Positions 19,333-27,736 of a DNA stretch of 64,000 nucleotides are shown here, piece after piece (position 1 is the first letter of the stretch; every line of letters begins with the position of its first letter). The position numbers and the translations under genes were made by a program. This DNA comes from Actinoplanes regularis. GTDB lineage: Bacteria; Actinomycetota; Actinomycetes; Mycobacteriales; Micromonosporaceae. The DNA is taken from assembly GCF_900188005.1 (NCBI RefSeq), contig NZ_FZNR01000004.1, forward strand, positions 62,001 through 126,000, written 5' to 3'. The notes beneath the pieces are model-generated. The model did no database searches, had not been told where the DNA came from, and was given only the letters and a program-made list of their open reading frames with translations.

Positions 19333-20318
19333 GCGCGCCGCGGACCCCGTCCGCCGACCGGCTCGGCCGCCTGCTCAACCTGGTGCCCTACCTGCTGGCC
19401 CGGCCCGGGATCCTGATCGCCGAGGCCGCCGCCGACCTGGCCGTCACCCCGAAGCAGCTGCGCGAGGACCTGGAGCTGCTCTGGGTGTGCGGCCTGCCCG
19501 GGTACGGACCGGGCGACCTGATCGACATGGCCTTCGACGGCGACCGGGTGACGATCAGCCACGACGCCGGCATCGACAAGCCCCTGCGGCTCAACCCGGA
19601 CGAGGCGCTCGCCCTGGTGGTGGCGCTGCGGATGCTTGCCGAGACACCCGGGATCGGCTCCCGGGACGCCATCGAGCGGGCCCTCGCCAAGATCGAGAGC
19701 GCGGCCGGCGACCTGGCGGACGCCCCGGTGGCCGTGAAGCTCCCCGCCGACCAGGAGAAGCTGGCCAAGGTGCGGGCGGCGGTCGACTCCGGGCACGCGC
19801 TGCGGCTGACCTACTACACGCCCGCCCGGGACGAGACCACCGAACGGGTGGTCGACCCGATGCGGATGCTGACCGTGGGCACCTTCGCCTACCTCGAGGC
19901 CTGGTGCCGCCGGGCCGAGGCGACTCGGATGTTCCGGATCGACCGGATCGACGCCTTCCTCGAGCTTCCGGAGCCCTCCCGGCCGCCGGTCGAGGCGGTC
20001 CCGCACGACGTCAGCGGCGGCGTCTTCCGGCCCGGGCCGGAGCTGCCCCTGGTCACCCTGCGGGTGGGGCGCACCGGCCGGTGGATCACCGAGTACTACC
20101 CGGTCGAGCAGGTGCTCAAGGAGCCCGGCGAGTGGCACGTCACCATGCGGGTCACCGACCTGGGCTGGGCGCAGCGGTTCCTGGTCGGCCTGGGCCGGGA
20201 CGTGACCGTGGTCGGCCCGCCCGAACTGGTCGAGCAGATCCGCGCGACGGCCCACGCCGCCCTCGACCAGTACGCCGCACCGCAGGCGCTCGCGGCGGAC
20301 CCGCCCGCCGGCGGATAG
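19329..20318 (+). CDS. pafC: WYL-domain transcriptional activator PafC
   Basis: A 329-residue paralogue of PafB. It has an N-terminal HTH (ADRLGRLLNLVPYLLARPGILIAEAAADL), a central WYL region (TYYTPARDETTERVVDPMRM, where the strict W-Y-L is degenerate) and a WCX end. It acts with PafB. The GTG start lies within the pafB stop (4-nt overlap). Its TAG stop is also part of the -10 box of the next small gene. Confidence 0.92.
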   Translation: MSAPRTPSADRLGRLLNLVPYLLARPGILIAEAAADLAVTPKQLREDLELLWVCGLPGYGPGDLIDMAFDGDRVTISHDAGIDKPLRLNPDEALALVVALRMLAETPGIGSRDAIERALAKIESAAGDLADAPVAVKLPADQEKLAKVRAAVDSGHALRLTYYTPARDETTERVVDPMRMLTVGTFAYLEAWCRRAEATRMFRIDRIDAFLELPEPSRPPVEAVPHDVSGGVFRPGPELPLVTLRVGRTGRWITEYYPVEQVLKEPGEWHVTMRVTDLGWAQRFLVGLGRDVTVVGPPELVEQIRATAHAALDQYAAPQALAADPPAGG

Positions 20319-20321
20319 GGT
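20316..20321 (+). promoter_or_regulatory. -10 box TAGGGT overlapping the pafC stop
   Basis: TAGGGT contains the pafC stop codon and ends 6 nt before GTG 20328, giving a leaderless start for the small membrane protein gene. Confidence 0.5.
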
Positions 20322-20327
20322 TGCGCC

Positions 20328-20576
20328 GTGCTGATGTGGGTCTGGATCGCCGTGCTGGCGATCGCGCTGATCGTCCTGGTCGTCGCCGCGGTTCGGCTGC
20401 TCGGCCGGTTGTCCGAGTTGCGCCGGGCGGCCGGCAAGCTGCAGCGCCGGCAGGAGGAGGCGATGCGCCTGCGGGCCGACGCGGCGAAGCTGGAGCAGAC
20501 CCTGCGCGCCGTGCAGCAGCGCGCCGGGAAGGCCCAGGAGCAGGCCGAACAGATCCGGGCCGGCCTCGGTCGGTGA
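20328..20576 (+). CDS. Small membrane-anchored coiled-coil protein
   Basis: An 82-residue protein. Residues 3-24 are a hydrophobic anchor (WVWIAVLAIALIVLVVAAV), and residues 28-78 are a charged heptad-like coiled coil rich in Arg, Gln, Ala and Glu. It resembles small FtsB/YtxH-like membrane-anchored coils but no family is certain. It lies between pafC and tatA on the same strand. Confidence 0.7.
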   Translation: MLMWVWIAVLAIALIVLVVAAVRLLGRLSELRRAAGKLQRRQEEAMRLRADAAKLEQTLRAVQQRAGKAQEQAEQIRAGLGR

Positions 20577-20668
20577 ACTGCGGAGTTCCGGCCCCGAAGT
20601 CCTGGACCTGAAGCGAATGCGTAAGAATCTCGCAGGTTCCGGCGTGCAACATCACCGGAATTGACACG

Positions 20669-20674
20669 TACGAT
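20669..20674 (+). promoter_or_regulatory. Possible -10 box TACGAT upstream of tatA
   Basis: TACGAT lies 38 nt before the tatA ATG, which has a GGAG ribosome site. A perfect TTGACA at 20661 is too close to be its -35 and has no -10 at 17 nt, so the promoter geometry is uncertain. Confidence 0.3.
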
Positions 20675-20712
20675 GGACCCCGCAACCTGATCCGACCGAC
20701 TGGAGTCCTCCC

Positions 20713-21018
20713 ATGGGCGTTATGAAGCCATGGCACATCATCCTTCTCGTCGTCGTCCTCGTGCTGCTCTTCGGCGCGAAGCGGCTGCCGGACGCGGCGC
20801 GTTCCCTCGGGCGCTCGCTGCGGATCATCAAGGCCGAGACCAAGGGGCTCGTCGACGACGGCAACGACAACCTGGCGGAGAAGTCCGACGCGCAGCACTC
20901 GCGCCAGCCGTTGCAGGGTGAGGTGCAGCAGCCGGGCCAGCCGCAGGCGCAGCCCGGTTACCAGCAGCCCCCGGCCCAGCCGTACGTGGACCCGGTGCAG
21001 CGCACCAACGACCGCTGA
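20713..21018 (+). CDS. tatA: Twin-arginine translocase subunit TatA
   Basis: A 101-residue protein with a short N-terminal helix ([20 protein letters not shown], including the FGAKRLP hinge), an amphipathic helix ([20 protein letters not shown]) and a hydrophilic Gln/Pro-rich tail. It forms the variable pore of the Tat system, which exports folded proteins. It is followed after 9 nt by tatC. The tat genes next to pafBC are typical of actinobacteria. Confidence 0.95.
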   Translation: MGVMKPWHIILLVVVLVLLFGAKRLPDAARSLGRSLRIIKAETKGLVDDGNDNLAEKSDAQHSRQPLQGEVQQPGQPQAQPGYQQPPAQPYVDPVQRTNDR

Positions 21019-21027
21019 TCCCCGGCG

Positions 21028-21984
21028 ATGGCACTGAGCCTGCGCCGTAACAAGGGACCCAGCAAGTTCGAGCAGGCTTCCGACGGCTCGATGACCCTCA
21101 TCGAGCACGTCCGGGAGTTGCGCAGTCGGCTCTTTTTCGCCTCGCTGGGCATCGTCGCCGGCCTGATCGTCGGCTTCATCATCTCCAACTGGGTCTTCGA
21201 TGTCCTGAAGGCCCCATACTGCGTTCTGCCGAGCTCGCTCAACCCGAACACGGGTGGCTGCGAGTTCATCACGCTGGCGGTCACCGACCAGCTGATGCTG
21301 CGACTCAAGATCGCGCTCTGGGTCGGCCTGATCGTCGGTTCACCGGTCTGGCTCTACCAGCTCTGGGCCTTCGTCGCGCCCGGCCTGCACCGTCACGAGC
21401 GCAAGTGGGCGTACGTGTTCGTCGGCCTGGCCGTTCCGCTGTTCACCGGCGGTGTGGTGCTGGCCTACTTCGTCGTCGGCCACAGCCTCGCCTTCATCAT
21501 GGACGCCGGTGTCCTCGGCGAGCCGACCAAGCTCGAGGTCACGTCGTACGTCGGCTTCGTGATGAACATGCTGCTGCTGTTCGGCTGCGCGTTCGAGTTC
21601 CCCCTGCTGCTGCTGATGCTGAACTTCACCGGTGTGGTCACCGGCCGCCGGCTGCTCAGCTGGTGGCGGACCGTGGTGTTCCTGGCGTTCGCGTTCGCGG
21701 CGATCGCCACCCCCGACCCCGGCCCGTTCGGCATGACCCTGCTCGCCGCCTGTATCAGCGCGCTGTACTTCGTCGCCGTCGGCGTGTCGTTCATCAACGA
21801 CAGGCGCAAGAACCGCGGCAAGGAGATCTATGCGGGCCTGTCCGACGACGAGATCTCCACGCTCGAGGAGGAGCGGATCCCGGTCGGCGCGTCCGACCCG
21901 ATCGCGGAACCCACGCCGATCGAGTCGCCCACCCCGGTGGAGAGCCCGCGCTCGCTGGAACAGCGCTTCGACGACATGACCTGA
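21028..21984 (+). CDS. tatC: Twin-arginine translocase subunit TatC
   Basis: A 318-residue protein with six membrane helices. Family landmarks are MTLIEHVRELRSRLFFA near the N-terminus (signal-peptide binding Glu), PVWLYQLWAFVAPGLHRHERKWA, and FEFPLLLLML (the membrane-buried Glu). The long periplasmic loop contains two Cys. A Pro/Glu/Ser-rich cytoplasmic tail follows the last helix. It binds the twin-arginine signal and works with TatA. Confidence 0.96.
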   Translation: MALSLRRNKGPSKFEQASDGSMTLIEHVRELRSRLFFASLGIVAGLIVGFIISNWVFDVLKAPYCVLPSSLNPNTGGCEFITLAVTDQLMLRLKIALWVGLIVGSPVWLYQLWAFVAPGLHRHERKWAYVFVGLAVPLFTGGVVLAYFVVGHSLAFIMDAGVLGEPTKLEVTSYVGFVMNMLLLFGCAFEFPLLLLMLNFTGVVTGRRLLSWWRTVVFLAFAFAAIATPDPGPFGMTLLAACISALYFVAVGVSFINDRRKNRGKEIYAGLSDDEISTLEEERIPVGASDPIAEPTPIESPTPVESPRSLEQRFDDMT

Positions 21985-22058
21985 CCTCGCCCGCACTCGG
22001 CCGGATTCCGGGGCGGGCACGCCGGCCGCCCCGGAGACGGTGGCGATTCGCGGGCGGG

Positions 22059-22064
22059 TACGGT
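22059..22064 (+). promoter_or_regulatory. -10 box TACGGT before the lipid kinase gene
   Basis: TACGGT ends 8 nt before GTG 22073. No ribosome site lies between them, consistent with leaderless transcription. Confidence 0.4.
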
Positions 22065-22072
22065 TCGCGGCT

Positions 22073-22972
22073 GTGACGAGCGACTTCATCGCGGTGCTGG
22101 CCAACCCCTACGCGGGGCGCGGCCGGCACCGCGGTCTGCTTCCCGGGGTGGTGCGGGCGCTGGGCGCCGCCGGGCATCCGGTGCGGCTGCTGGAGGCGGG
22201 GAGCGGTACGGCGGCCGAGGAGGCCTGCCACCGGGCGGTGGCCGAGGGCGCCGCCGCACTGGTCGCGGTCGGCGGGGACGGCACCGTGCACCGGGCGTTG
22301 CAGGCCGCCGCCGGAGCGTCGGTCGGGTTCGGGGTGGTCGCCGCCGGGACCGGGAACGACTTCGCGAGCGCGGTGGGCGTACCCGGGGATCCGATCGCGG
22401 CCGCCACCGGCATCTCCGCGGCGCTGGCGGCCGGCCGGGACCACCGGGTCGACGCCGCGCTGGCGGTGGACGCCGCCGGGCGCGAGCGCTGGTTCTGCGC
22501 GGTGCTGGCCGCCGGGTTCGACGCGCTGGTCAACGAGCGGGCCAACCGGATGGCGTGGCCACGTGGCCCACGCCGATACGACCTGGCCATCGTGCTCGAA
22601 CTCGCCCGGCTCCGGGCGCGCACCTACACGCTGGAGATCGACGGCGAGGTGCTGACCGTAACGGCCGAGATCGTCGCGGTCGGGAACGCCGCCAGCTACG
22701 GCGGCGGGATGCGGATCCTGCCGGACGCCGACCCGGCCGACGGGCTGCTCGACGTGATCTACGCGCGGCCGCTGGGCCGTGGCGGGCTGACCCGGCTCAA
22801 GCCGCGGCTGCGGCACGGCACGCACGTCACCGACGCGCGGGTGACCGTGCTGCGGGCCCGGCACGTGCGGGTCGCCGCCGAGGGGATCATCGGGTATGCG
22901 GACGGCGAGCGGCTCGGCCCGCTGCCCCTGGACCTGAAATGTGTGCCGGGTGCGATCCGGTTGCTCCGTTGA
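22073..22972 (+). CDS. Diacylglycerol kinase family lipid kinase
   Basis: A 299-residue cytoplasmic or peripheral protein. It carries the kinase motif AVGGDGTVHRAL and VVAAGTGNDFASA, with the N-terminal NPYAGRGRH phosphate-binding start; the C-terminal beta-rich half (GNAASYGGGMRILPDADPADGLLDV) is typical of the DagK/YegS/LCB5 group. It phosphorylates diacylglycerol or a related lipid. In mycobacteria a related enzyme serves phosphatidylinositol mannoside turnover, but the substrate here cannot be told. Confidence 0.88.
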   Translation: MTSDFIAVLANPYAGRGRHRGLLPGVVRALGAAGHPVRLLEAGSGTAAEEACHRAVAEGAAALVAVGGDGTVHRALQAAAGASVGFGVVAAGTGNDFASAVGVPGDPIAAATGISAALAAGRDHRVDAALAVDAAGRERWFCAVLAAGFDALVNERANRMAWPRGPRRYDLAIVLELARLRARTYTLEIDGEVLTVTAEIVAVGNAASYGGGMRILPDADPADGLLDVIYARPLGRGGLTRLKPRLRHGTHVTDARVTVLRARHVRVAAEGIIGYADGERLGPLPLDLKCVPGAIRLLR

Positions 22973-22977
22973 GCCGA

Positions 22978-23211
22978 GTGTCAGATTCCGCGGGCGTTGC
23001 CGAAGCTGAGTACATGGCGATGAACTCGGTATCCGGAAACTCGGCCTCGGTGGCGTCCCTGGCCACGTCCGTCTTCGGCGACGCCCGGCAGGCGTTCAAG
23101 GCGATGGCCGACGCGGCCACCAACGCCCACTCCGACGCCGAGCGGGCCGGCTCCGGGCCGGTGGCCGGCAAGAACGCGCGCCGCGGCACGGTTCTGGACC
23201 GTTACCTCTGA
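22978..23211 (+). CDS. Small hypothetical protein
   Basis: Up to 77 residues, starting at GTG 22978 (5 nt after the lipid-kinase stop) or at ATG 23014. The part after 23014 has strong GC3 bias, so it is probably a real gene. It is Ala/Ser-rich with a helical segment (FGDARQAFKAMADAATNAHSDAERAG) and a basic C-terminal end (GKNARRGTVLDRYL). No family was recognised. A 22-bp palindrome follows 9 nt after the stop. Confidence 0.5.
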   Translation: MSDSAGVAEAEYMAMNSVSGNSASVASLATSVFGDARQAFKAMADAATNAHSDAERAGSGPVAGKNARRGTVLDRYL

Positions 23212-23220
23212 CGGATCGCC

Positions 23221-23242
23221 CCGGAGGCCGGCCGGCCTCCGG
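23221..23242. terminator. 22-bp perfect palindrome, probable bidirectional terminator
   Basis: Two 11-bp arms (CCGGAGGCCGG) form a perfect palindrome between the convergent small gene and the HAD gene. No T tract follows. Confidence 0.5.
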
Positions 23243-23278
23243 AAGCGCGCCGGAGCGCGGCCGCGACCCGGAGTCGCT

Positions 23279-23349
23279 CGGACGCCGCGCGAGGCCGCCA
23301 CGGGGCTTGGGCCGGGAGGCCTGGTCACGGGGCCCCATTGTTCGTACCG
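23279..23349. repeat. Copy A of a dispersed 70-bp repeat
   Basis: About 71 bp similar to 34715-34784, best conserved at the right end (GGCCTGG, CACGG, GCCCCAT, TCGTACCG). Both copies lie between convergent genes and in the same orientation. Confidence 0.65.
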
Positions 23350-23360
23350 TCCAAATGGTT

Positions 23361-24086
23361 TTAGACGCAACCGGCCAGAGCGAGGGTGGCACCCAATCCG
23401 TTGTTGCGGCCCGGCTCCGCGGCCGGCAGGACGAGGGTGGCGCAGCCGGCCTTGACCGCGCCGGCGTCCGCCGGGGTGTCGCCCACCATGAGCGTCCGTT
23501 CCGGATCAGCGCCGAGCATCCCGCAGGCCCGCAGGAAGATCGCCGGATCGGGCTTGGTCCGGCCCACCTCGTAGCTCAGCGCGAACGCGTCCACCAGCCC
23601 GTCCAGACCCCAGTGGGCGAAGTGCGGCCGGATGTCGAAGCCGATGTTGCTGACCACGGCCACCTTGATCCCGGCGTCGTGCAGTTTGCGCAGGGTGGGT
23701 TCGGTATCCGGGTACGGCAGCCAGCCGTCGGGGATCAGCAGCCGCTCGTAGAGCGCGTCGGCCAGGCCCTCCACATCGGTGTGCACGGTCTCGGCGAGCC
23801 CGGTGTAGGCGGCCCGGTGGCTGTGCGCGTCGAGATCCCGGTCGGCCCAGTGATCGGCCAGTCGCGGCGGCACCCGGTGCGGCAGCGGGCCACCGGCGCG
23901 CCCGGCGGTCACCAGCCGGTCGGCGAGAATCGTGGCCTTGGCGCGGTCGAGCTCGGCGCCGCAGGCCGCGGCTGCCGCGACGACCCAGGTCACCGGGTCC
24001 TCGACCTGGGCGAGCGTGCCGTGGAAGTCGAACAGCACGGCTTCCACGAGCCGCGCGGACGGGGGAGGTTCGGTGGTCTGCGGCAC
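23361..24086 (-). CDS. HAD-superfamily hydrolase
   Basis: A 241-residue HAD hydrolase. Motif I is LFDFHGTLAQ, motif II VVSNIGFD, motif III Lys in GRTKPDP, and motif IV MVGDTPADAGAV. The cap domain lies between motifs I and II, as in haloacid-dehalogenase and phosphoglycolate-phosphatase types. Note FDFHGT, with His in place of the common Asp/Tyr after the second acidic residue position. The substrate is unknown. GTG 24086 follows a TAAGGT box by 6 nt. It is divergent from helY. Confidence 0.82.
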   Translation of the reverse strand: MPQTTEPPPSARLVEAVLFDFHGTLAQVEDPVTWVVAAAAACGAELDRAKATILADRLVTAGRAGGPLPHRVPPRLADHWADRDLDAHSHRAAYTGLAETVHTDVEGLADALYERLLIPDGWLPYPDTEPTLRKLHDAGIKVAVVSNIGFDIRPHFAHWGLDGLVDAFALSYEVGRTKPDPAIFLRACGMLGADPERTLMVGDTPADAGAVKAGCATLVLPAAEPGRNNGLGATLALAGCV

Positions 24087-24092
24087 TCGTGC

Positions 24093-24098
24093 ACCTTA
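24093..24098 (-). promoter_or_regulatory. -10 box TAAGGT, leaderless promoter of the HAD gene
   Basis: On the minus strand TAAGGT ends 6 nt before GTG 24086. Confidence 0.45.
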
Positions 24099-24159
24099 CC
24101 GATGCCCACTGTCGCTCCTGACGGCCACTACCGTGTCGCAAATTGTCACACCCGCGCAC

Positions 24160-24165
24160 TAGCCT
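24160..24165 (+). promoter_or_regulatory. -10 box TAGCCT, leaderless promoter of helY
   Basis: TAGCCT ends 7 nt before ATG 24173; no ribosome site is present. Confidence 0.5.
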
Positions 24166-24172
24166 TGTGCTC

Positions 24173-26932
24173 ATGAATAGTCCCGCCGAACGGTATGCGG
24201 AATCCAAGCGGCGGACGGCGCGGGTCGCCGAGTTCCCCGCGCTCGAGGACTTCATGGCCGACGTCGGCTTCGACCTGGACGACTTCCAGCGTGAGGCGTG
24301 CGAGGCCCTGGAGCGCGGCAACGGGGTTCTGGTCTGCGCTCCGACCGGCGCGGGCAAGACCGTGGTCGGTGAGTTCGCGGTGCACCTGGCGTTGCGCTCG
24401 GGGGAGCGCAAGTGCTTCTACACGACGCCGATCAAGGCGCTGTCCAACCAGAAGTTCCATGACCTGGTGGAGCGTTACGGTGCGGACAAGGTCGGCCTGC
24501 TCACCGGCGACAACGCGATCAACGGCGACGCGCCCGTGGTGGTGATGACCACCGAGGTGCTGCGCAACATGCTCTACTCGGGGTCGAACCAGCTGAAGAA
24601 CCTCGCCTACGTGGTGATGGACGAGGTGCACTACCTGGCCGACCGGTTCCGCGGCGCGGTCTGGGAAGAGGTGATCATCCACCTGCCGGCCTCGGTCACC
24701 CTGGTCTCGCTCTCCGCCACGGTGAGCAACTACGAGGAGTTCGCCGACTGGCTGGTCACCGTCCGCGGCGAGACGTCGGTGGTGGTCAGCGAGCACCGGC
24801 CGGTCCCGCTCTGGCAGCACATGCTGGTCGGCCGCCGGATGTTCGACCTGTTCCACGACGCCGACGCGGCGAAGAAGCACGACGTGCACCCTGAGCTGCT
24901 GCGTTACACCCGGGAGATGGAGCGCCGCCTGGATCTGGGCGAGCGCGCCGCGGGCTGGAACGGGCGGGGTGGCCGGGGCCGCCGCTGGCAGCCGCCGCTG
25001 CGGACCGAGGTCGTCGACCGGCTGGACCGCGCCGGCCTGCTGCCGGCCATCCTGTTCATCTTCAGCCGGGCCGGCTGCGACGCCGCGGTGCAGCAGTGCC
25101 TCGGCGCCGGCCTGCGGCTGACCGACGCCGACGAGCGCGCCGCGATCCGGCAGATCGCCGCGGCCAAGGTGGCCGGCATCCCCCCTGAGGACCTCTCCGT
25201 GCTGGGCTACTGGGAGTGGCTCGACGGGCTGGAGCGGGGCGTCGCCGCCCACCACGCCGGCATGCTGCCCGCCTTCAAGGAGGCGGTTGAGGAGTGCTTC
25301 GTCAACGGCCTGGTCAAGGCGGTGTTCGCGACCGAGACGCTGGCGCTGGGCATCAACATGCCGGCCCGCTGCGTGGTGCTCGAACGTCTGGTCAAGTTCA
25401 ACGGCGAGGCCCACGTCGACCTGACCCCGGGGGAGTACACGCAGCTCACCGGCCGGGCCGGGCGCCGCGGCATCGACGTCGAGGGGCACGCCGTGGTGCT
25501 CTGGAGCCCCGAGGTCGACCCGCGCCACGTCGCCGGCCTCGCCTCCACCCGGACCTATCCGCTGCGCTCGTCGTTCCGGCCGTCCTACAACATGGCGGTC
25601 AACCTGGTCGGCACGGTCGGCGCGGAGAAGTCCCGTGAGCTGCTCGAGTCGTCGTTCGCGCAGTTCCAGGCGGACCGCTCGGTGGTCGGCCTGGCCCGGC
25701 AGGTGCAGCGCAACGTCGAGACCATGCAGACGTACGGGGAGGACGCCGCCTGCCACCACGGCGACTTCGACGAGTACTTCAACCTGCGGGTGGCGATCGC
25801 CGACCGGGAGAAGTCGCTGTCCCGGCAGGGCGTGGCCCAGCGTCGCTCGGCCGCCGTCTCGTCCCTCGAGAAACTCCGGATCGGTGACGTCATCCGGGTC
25901 CCGCAGGGCCGTCGCGCCGGCCTGGCCGTCGTGCTGGAGCCGGCCACCAGCGGCTTCGGCGAGCCCCGTCCTCTGGTGCTCACCCAGGACCGCTGGGCCG
26001 GCCGGGTCAGCCCGGGCGACTTCGGCGGCGAGGTCGAGGTGCTGACCCGTGTCCGCGTCCCCAAGAACTTCAACCACCGCTCCCCGGGCGCGCGCCGCGA
26101 CCTGGCCGCCCAGGTCAGCGCGACCGGGCTGGACCGGCACCCGGATCGCCGCCGTTCCGGCCGCAGCCGCGCCAACCCGGGTGAGGATGCCGAGATCGCC
26201 CTGCTCAAGGTGCAACTGCGGCAGCACCCGTGCCACGCCTGCCCGGAGCGGGAGGACCACGCCCGCTGGGCCGAACGGCGGCACCGGCTGCTGCGCGACA
26301 CCGACACGTTGCGTGACAAGGTGGCCGGCCGCACCGGCTCGCTGGCCCGCACGTTCGACCAGGTCTGCGCGGTGCTGACCGCCCGCGGCTACCTGTCGGA
26401 GGACGGTGAGGTGACCGACGCCGGCCGGATGCTCGGCCGGATCTGGTCCGAGGCCGACCTGCTCATCGCCGAGTGCCTGCGGCAGGGCGTCTGGGACGGG
26501 CTGGCCCCCGACGAGTTGGCCGCCGCGGTGTCCATGGTGCTCTACGAGTCGCGGCGGGAGGGCGAGGACCGCGCCTCGGTGCCGAAGGGCCCGGTCACCG
26601 AGGCCGTCGACGCCTGCGCCAAGCTCTGGGGCGACATCGCCGCGGACGAGAGCGAGTACGGGCTGTCCCTGACCCGCGAGCCCGACCCGGGCTTCGTCTG
26701 GCCGATGTACCGCTGGGCCCGTGGCGAGCCCCTCGCCCGGGTGCTCGCCAGCGGGCATCAGTATGACGCGGACATGCCGGCCGGTGACTTCGTCCGGTGG
26801 GCCCGGCAGGTGCTCGACCTGCTCGGCCAGGTCAAGGAGGCGTCGGCGGCGTCGCCGAGCGTCAAGGAGACCGCCCGCAAGGCGATCACCGCGGTCAACC
26901 GGGGTGTCCTCGCCTATCAGGGTGGCCTCTGA
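24173..26932 (+). CDS. helY: Ski2-like DEAD/DEAH-box helicase HelY
   Basis: A 919-residue SF2 helicase. Motif I is APTGAGKT, motif Ia TTPIKALSNQKF, motif II DEVH, motif III SLSATV, motif V TETLALGINMPA and motif VI QLTGRAGRRGID, followed by an rRNA-processing-arch-like region and a C-terminal helical DSHCT domain (from about residue 745). Four Cys around residues 690-720 (HPCHACPERED) may bind metal. The family (Mtr4/Ski2/HelY) remodels RNA, probably in turnover or rRNA processing. The position after tatC matches mycobacterial Rv2092c. Confidence 0.93.
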   Translation: MNSPAERYAESKRRTARVAEFPALEDFMADVGFDLDDFQREACEALERGNGVLVCAPTGAGKTVVGEFAVHLALRSGERKCFYTTPIKALSNQKFHDLVERYGADKVGLLTGDNAINGDAPVVVMTTEVLRNMLYSGSNQLKNLAYVVMDEVHYLADRFRGAVWEEVIIHLPASVTLVSLSATVSNYEEFADWLVTVRGETSVVVSEHRPVPLWQHMLVGRRMFDLFHDADAAKKHDVHPELLRYTREMERRLDLGERAAGWNGRGGRGRRWQPPLRTEVVDRLDRAGLLPAILFIFSRAGCDAAVQQCLGAGLRLTDADERAAIRQIAAAKVAGIPPEDLSVLGYWEWLDGLERGVAAHHAGMLPAFKEAVEECFVNGLVKAVFATETLALGINMPARCVVLERLVKFNGEAHVDLTPGEYTQLTGRAGRRGIDVEGHAVVLWSPEVDPRHVAGLASTRTYPLRSSFRPSYNMAVNLVGTVGAEKSRELLESSFAQFQADRSVVGLARQVQRNVETMQTYGEDAACHHGDFDEYFNLRVAIADREKSLSRQGVAQRRSAAVSSLEKLRIGDVIRVPQGRRAGLAVVLEPATSGFGEPRPLVLTQDRWAGRVSPGDFGGEVEVLTRVRVPKNFNHRSPGARRDLAAQVSATGLDRHPDRRRSGRSRANPGEDAEIALLKVQLRQHPCHACPEREDHARWAERRHRLLRDTDTLRDKVAGRTGSLARTFDQVCAVLTARGYLSEDGEVTDAGRMLGRIWSEADLLIAECLRQGVWDGLAPDELAAAVSMVLYESRREGEDRASVPKGPVTEAVDACAKLWGDIAADESEYGLSLTREPDPGFVWPMYRWARGEPLARVLASGHQYDADMPAGDFVRWARQVLDLLGQVKEASAASPSVKETARKAITAVNRGVLAYQGGL

Positions 26933-26937
26933 CGCCG

Positions 26938-27627
26938 ATGGCGCGTTTCGTGCACCTGACTCCGGCGCGGCTGACCGCCAAGGTCCGCCGTGCCGGGGTC
27001 GCCGGCCCGGTCTACTGCTTCCCGGTGCTGGCCGCACACACCGTGACCTACCAGTGGGCGCGGGAACTTCGCCGGCGTGGCGCGCGGGAGTGGGTCGCGG
27101 TGACCTTCTTGCTGCCGGATTCGCAGCCGGTCGAGGTGGGGCATTACGGGCGGGAGCGGGCGACCGTCACGGCAGCCGAGGCGGTCGGGCTGCTGCGCGC
27201 CATGGAAGACCCCACGGGGTACGAGGTGATCGTGCCGCGCCGGGTCACCGCCGCCGAGGTGCGCACGATTCGCCCGGCTCCGCGGATCACCGGCTGGCGG
27301 TACCTGCCGGCCGCGCACGGCCGCGCCCCCTGCGCCTGCCCGGCCTGCCTGGGCCGCGGTGAGTTCGGCGCGGCCCGCCTGCGGCGGCGGTTCGACTACG
27401 ACGAGCGCCGTACGCCGTACCCGGAAATCCTCACCGCCCTGCACGCCGAGGATTCGGACGAGGTCCTCGGGGCACTATGGAGCCTGCGGGGTCGCGGCGA
27501 GGTGGCCGCTCTCGCGTTCCTCGCAGAACACCCCGACCCGGAGGTGCGCGCGGAGCTTGCGGAGATCCTCGACCGGGACTACCGCGGTCCGGCTGCCAGA
27601 GCGCTCCGGGCGCGACTCGACGGCTGA
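26938..27627 (+). CDS. Hypothetical protein with a Cys pair motif and HEAT-like C-terminus
   Basis: A 229-residue soluble protein 5 nt after helY, probably in the same transcript. Residues 1-120 are alpha/beta without a known fold (ARFVHLTPARLTAKVRRAGV). A short CACPACLGRG motif lies near residue 127-136, as in zinc-knuckle or DnaJ-type sites. The last 80 residues are two or three helices resembling HEAT/ARM repeats (DSDEVLGALWSLRGRGEVAALAFLA). It could assist HelY on RNA, but this rests only on position. Confidence 0.7.
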   Translation: MARFVHLTPARLTAKVRRAGVAGPVYCFPVLAAHTVTYQWARELRRRGAREWVAVTFLLPDSQPVEVGHYGRERATVTAAEAVGLLRAMEDPTGYEVIVPRRVTAAEVRTIRPAPRITGWRYLPAAHGRAPCACPACLGRGEFGAARLRRRFDYDERRTPYPEILTALHAEDSDEVLGALWSLRGRGEVAALAFLAEHPDPEVRAELAEILDRDYRGPAARALRARLDG

Positions 27628-27736
27628 GCGATCATCGGCGCATGGTGAATCTGCGTTGACGGTGTCTTTGGGACAAATCAAGAATTGCGTCGACAATGAT
27701 TGATGTTGCTGAGTGCGTCTTCCGGAAGAAGGGGAC

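Noticed and set aside
20661..20666. TTGACA as the -35 of the tatA promoter
   Set aside because: No -10 box lies 16-18 bp downstream; the nearest TANNNT is only 2 bp away.
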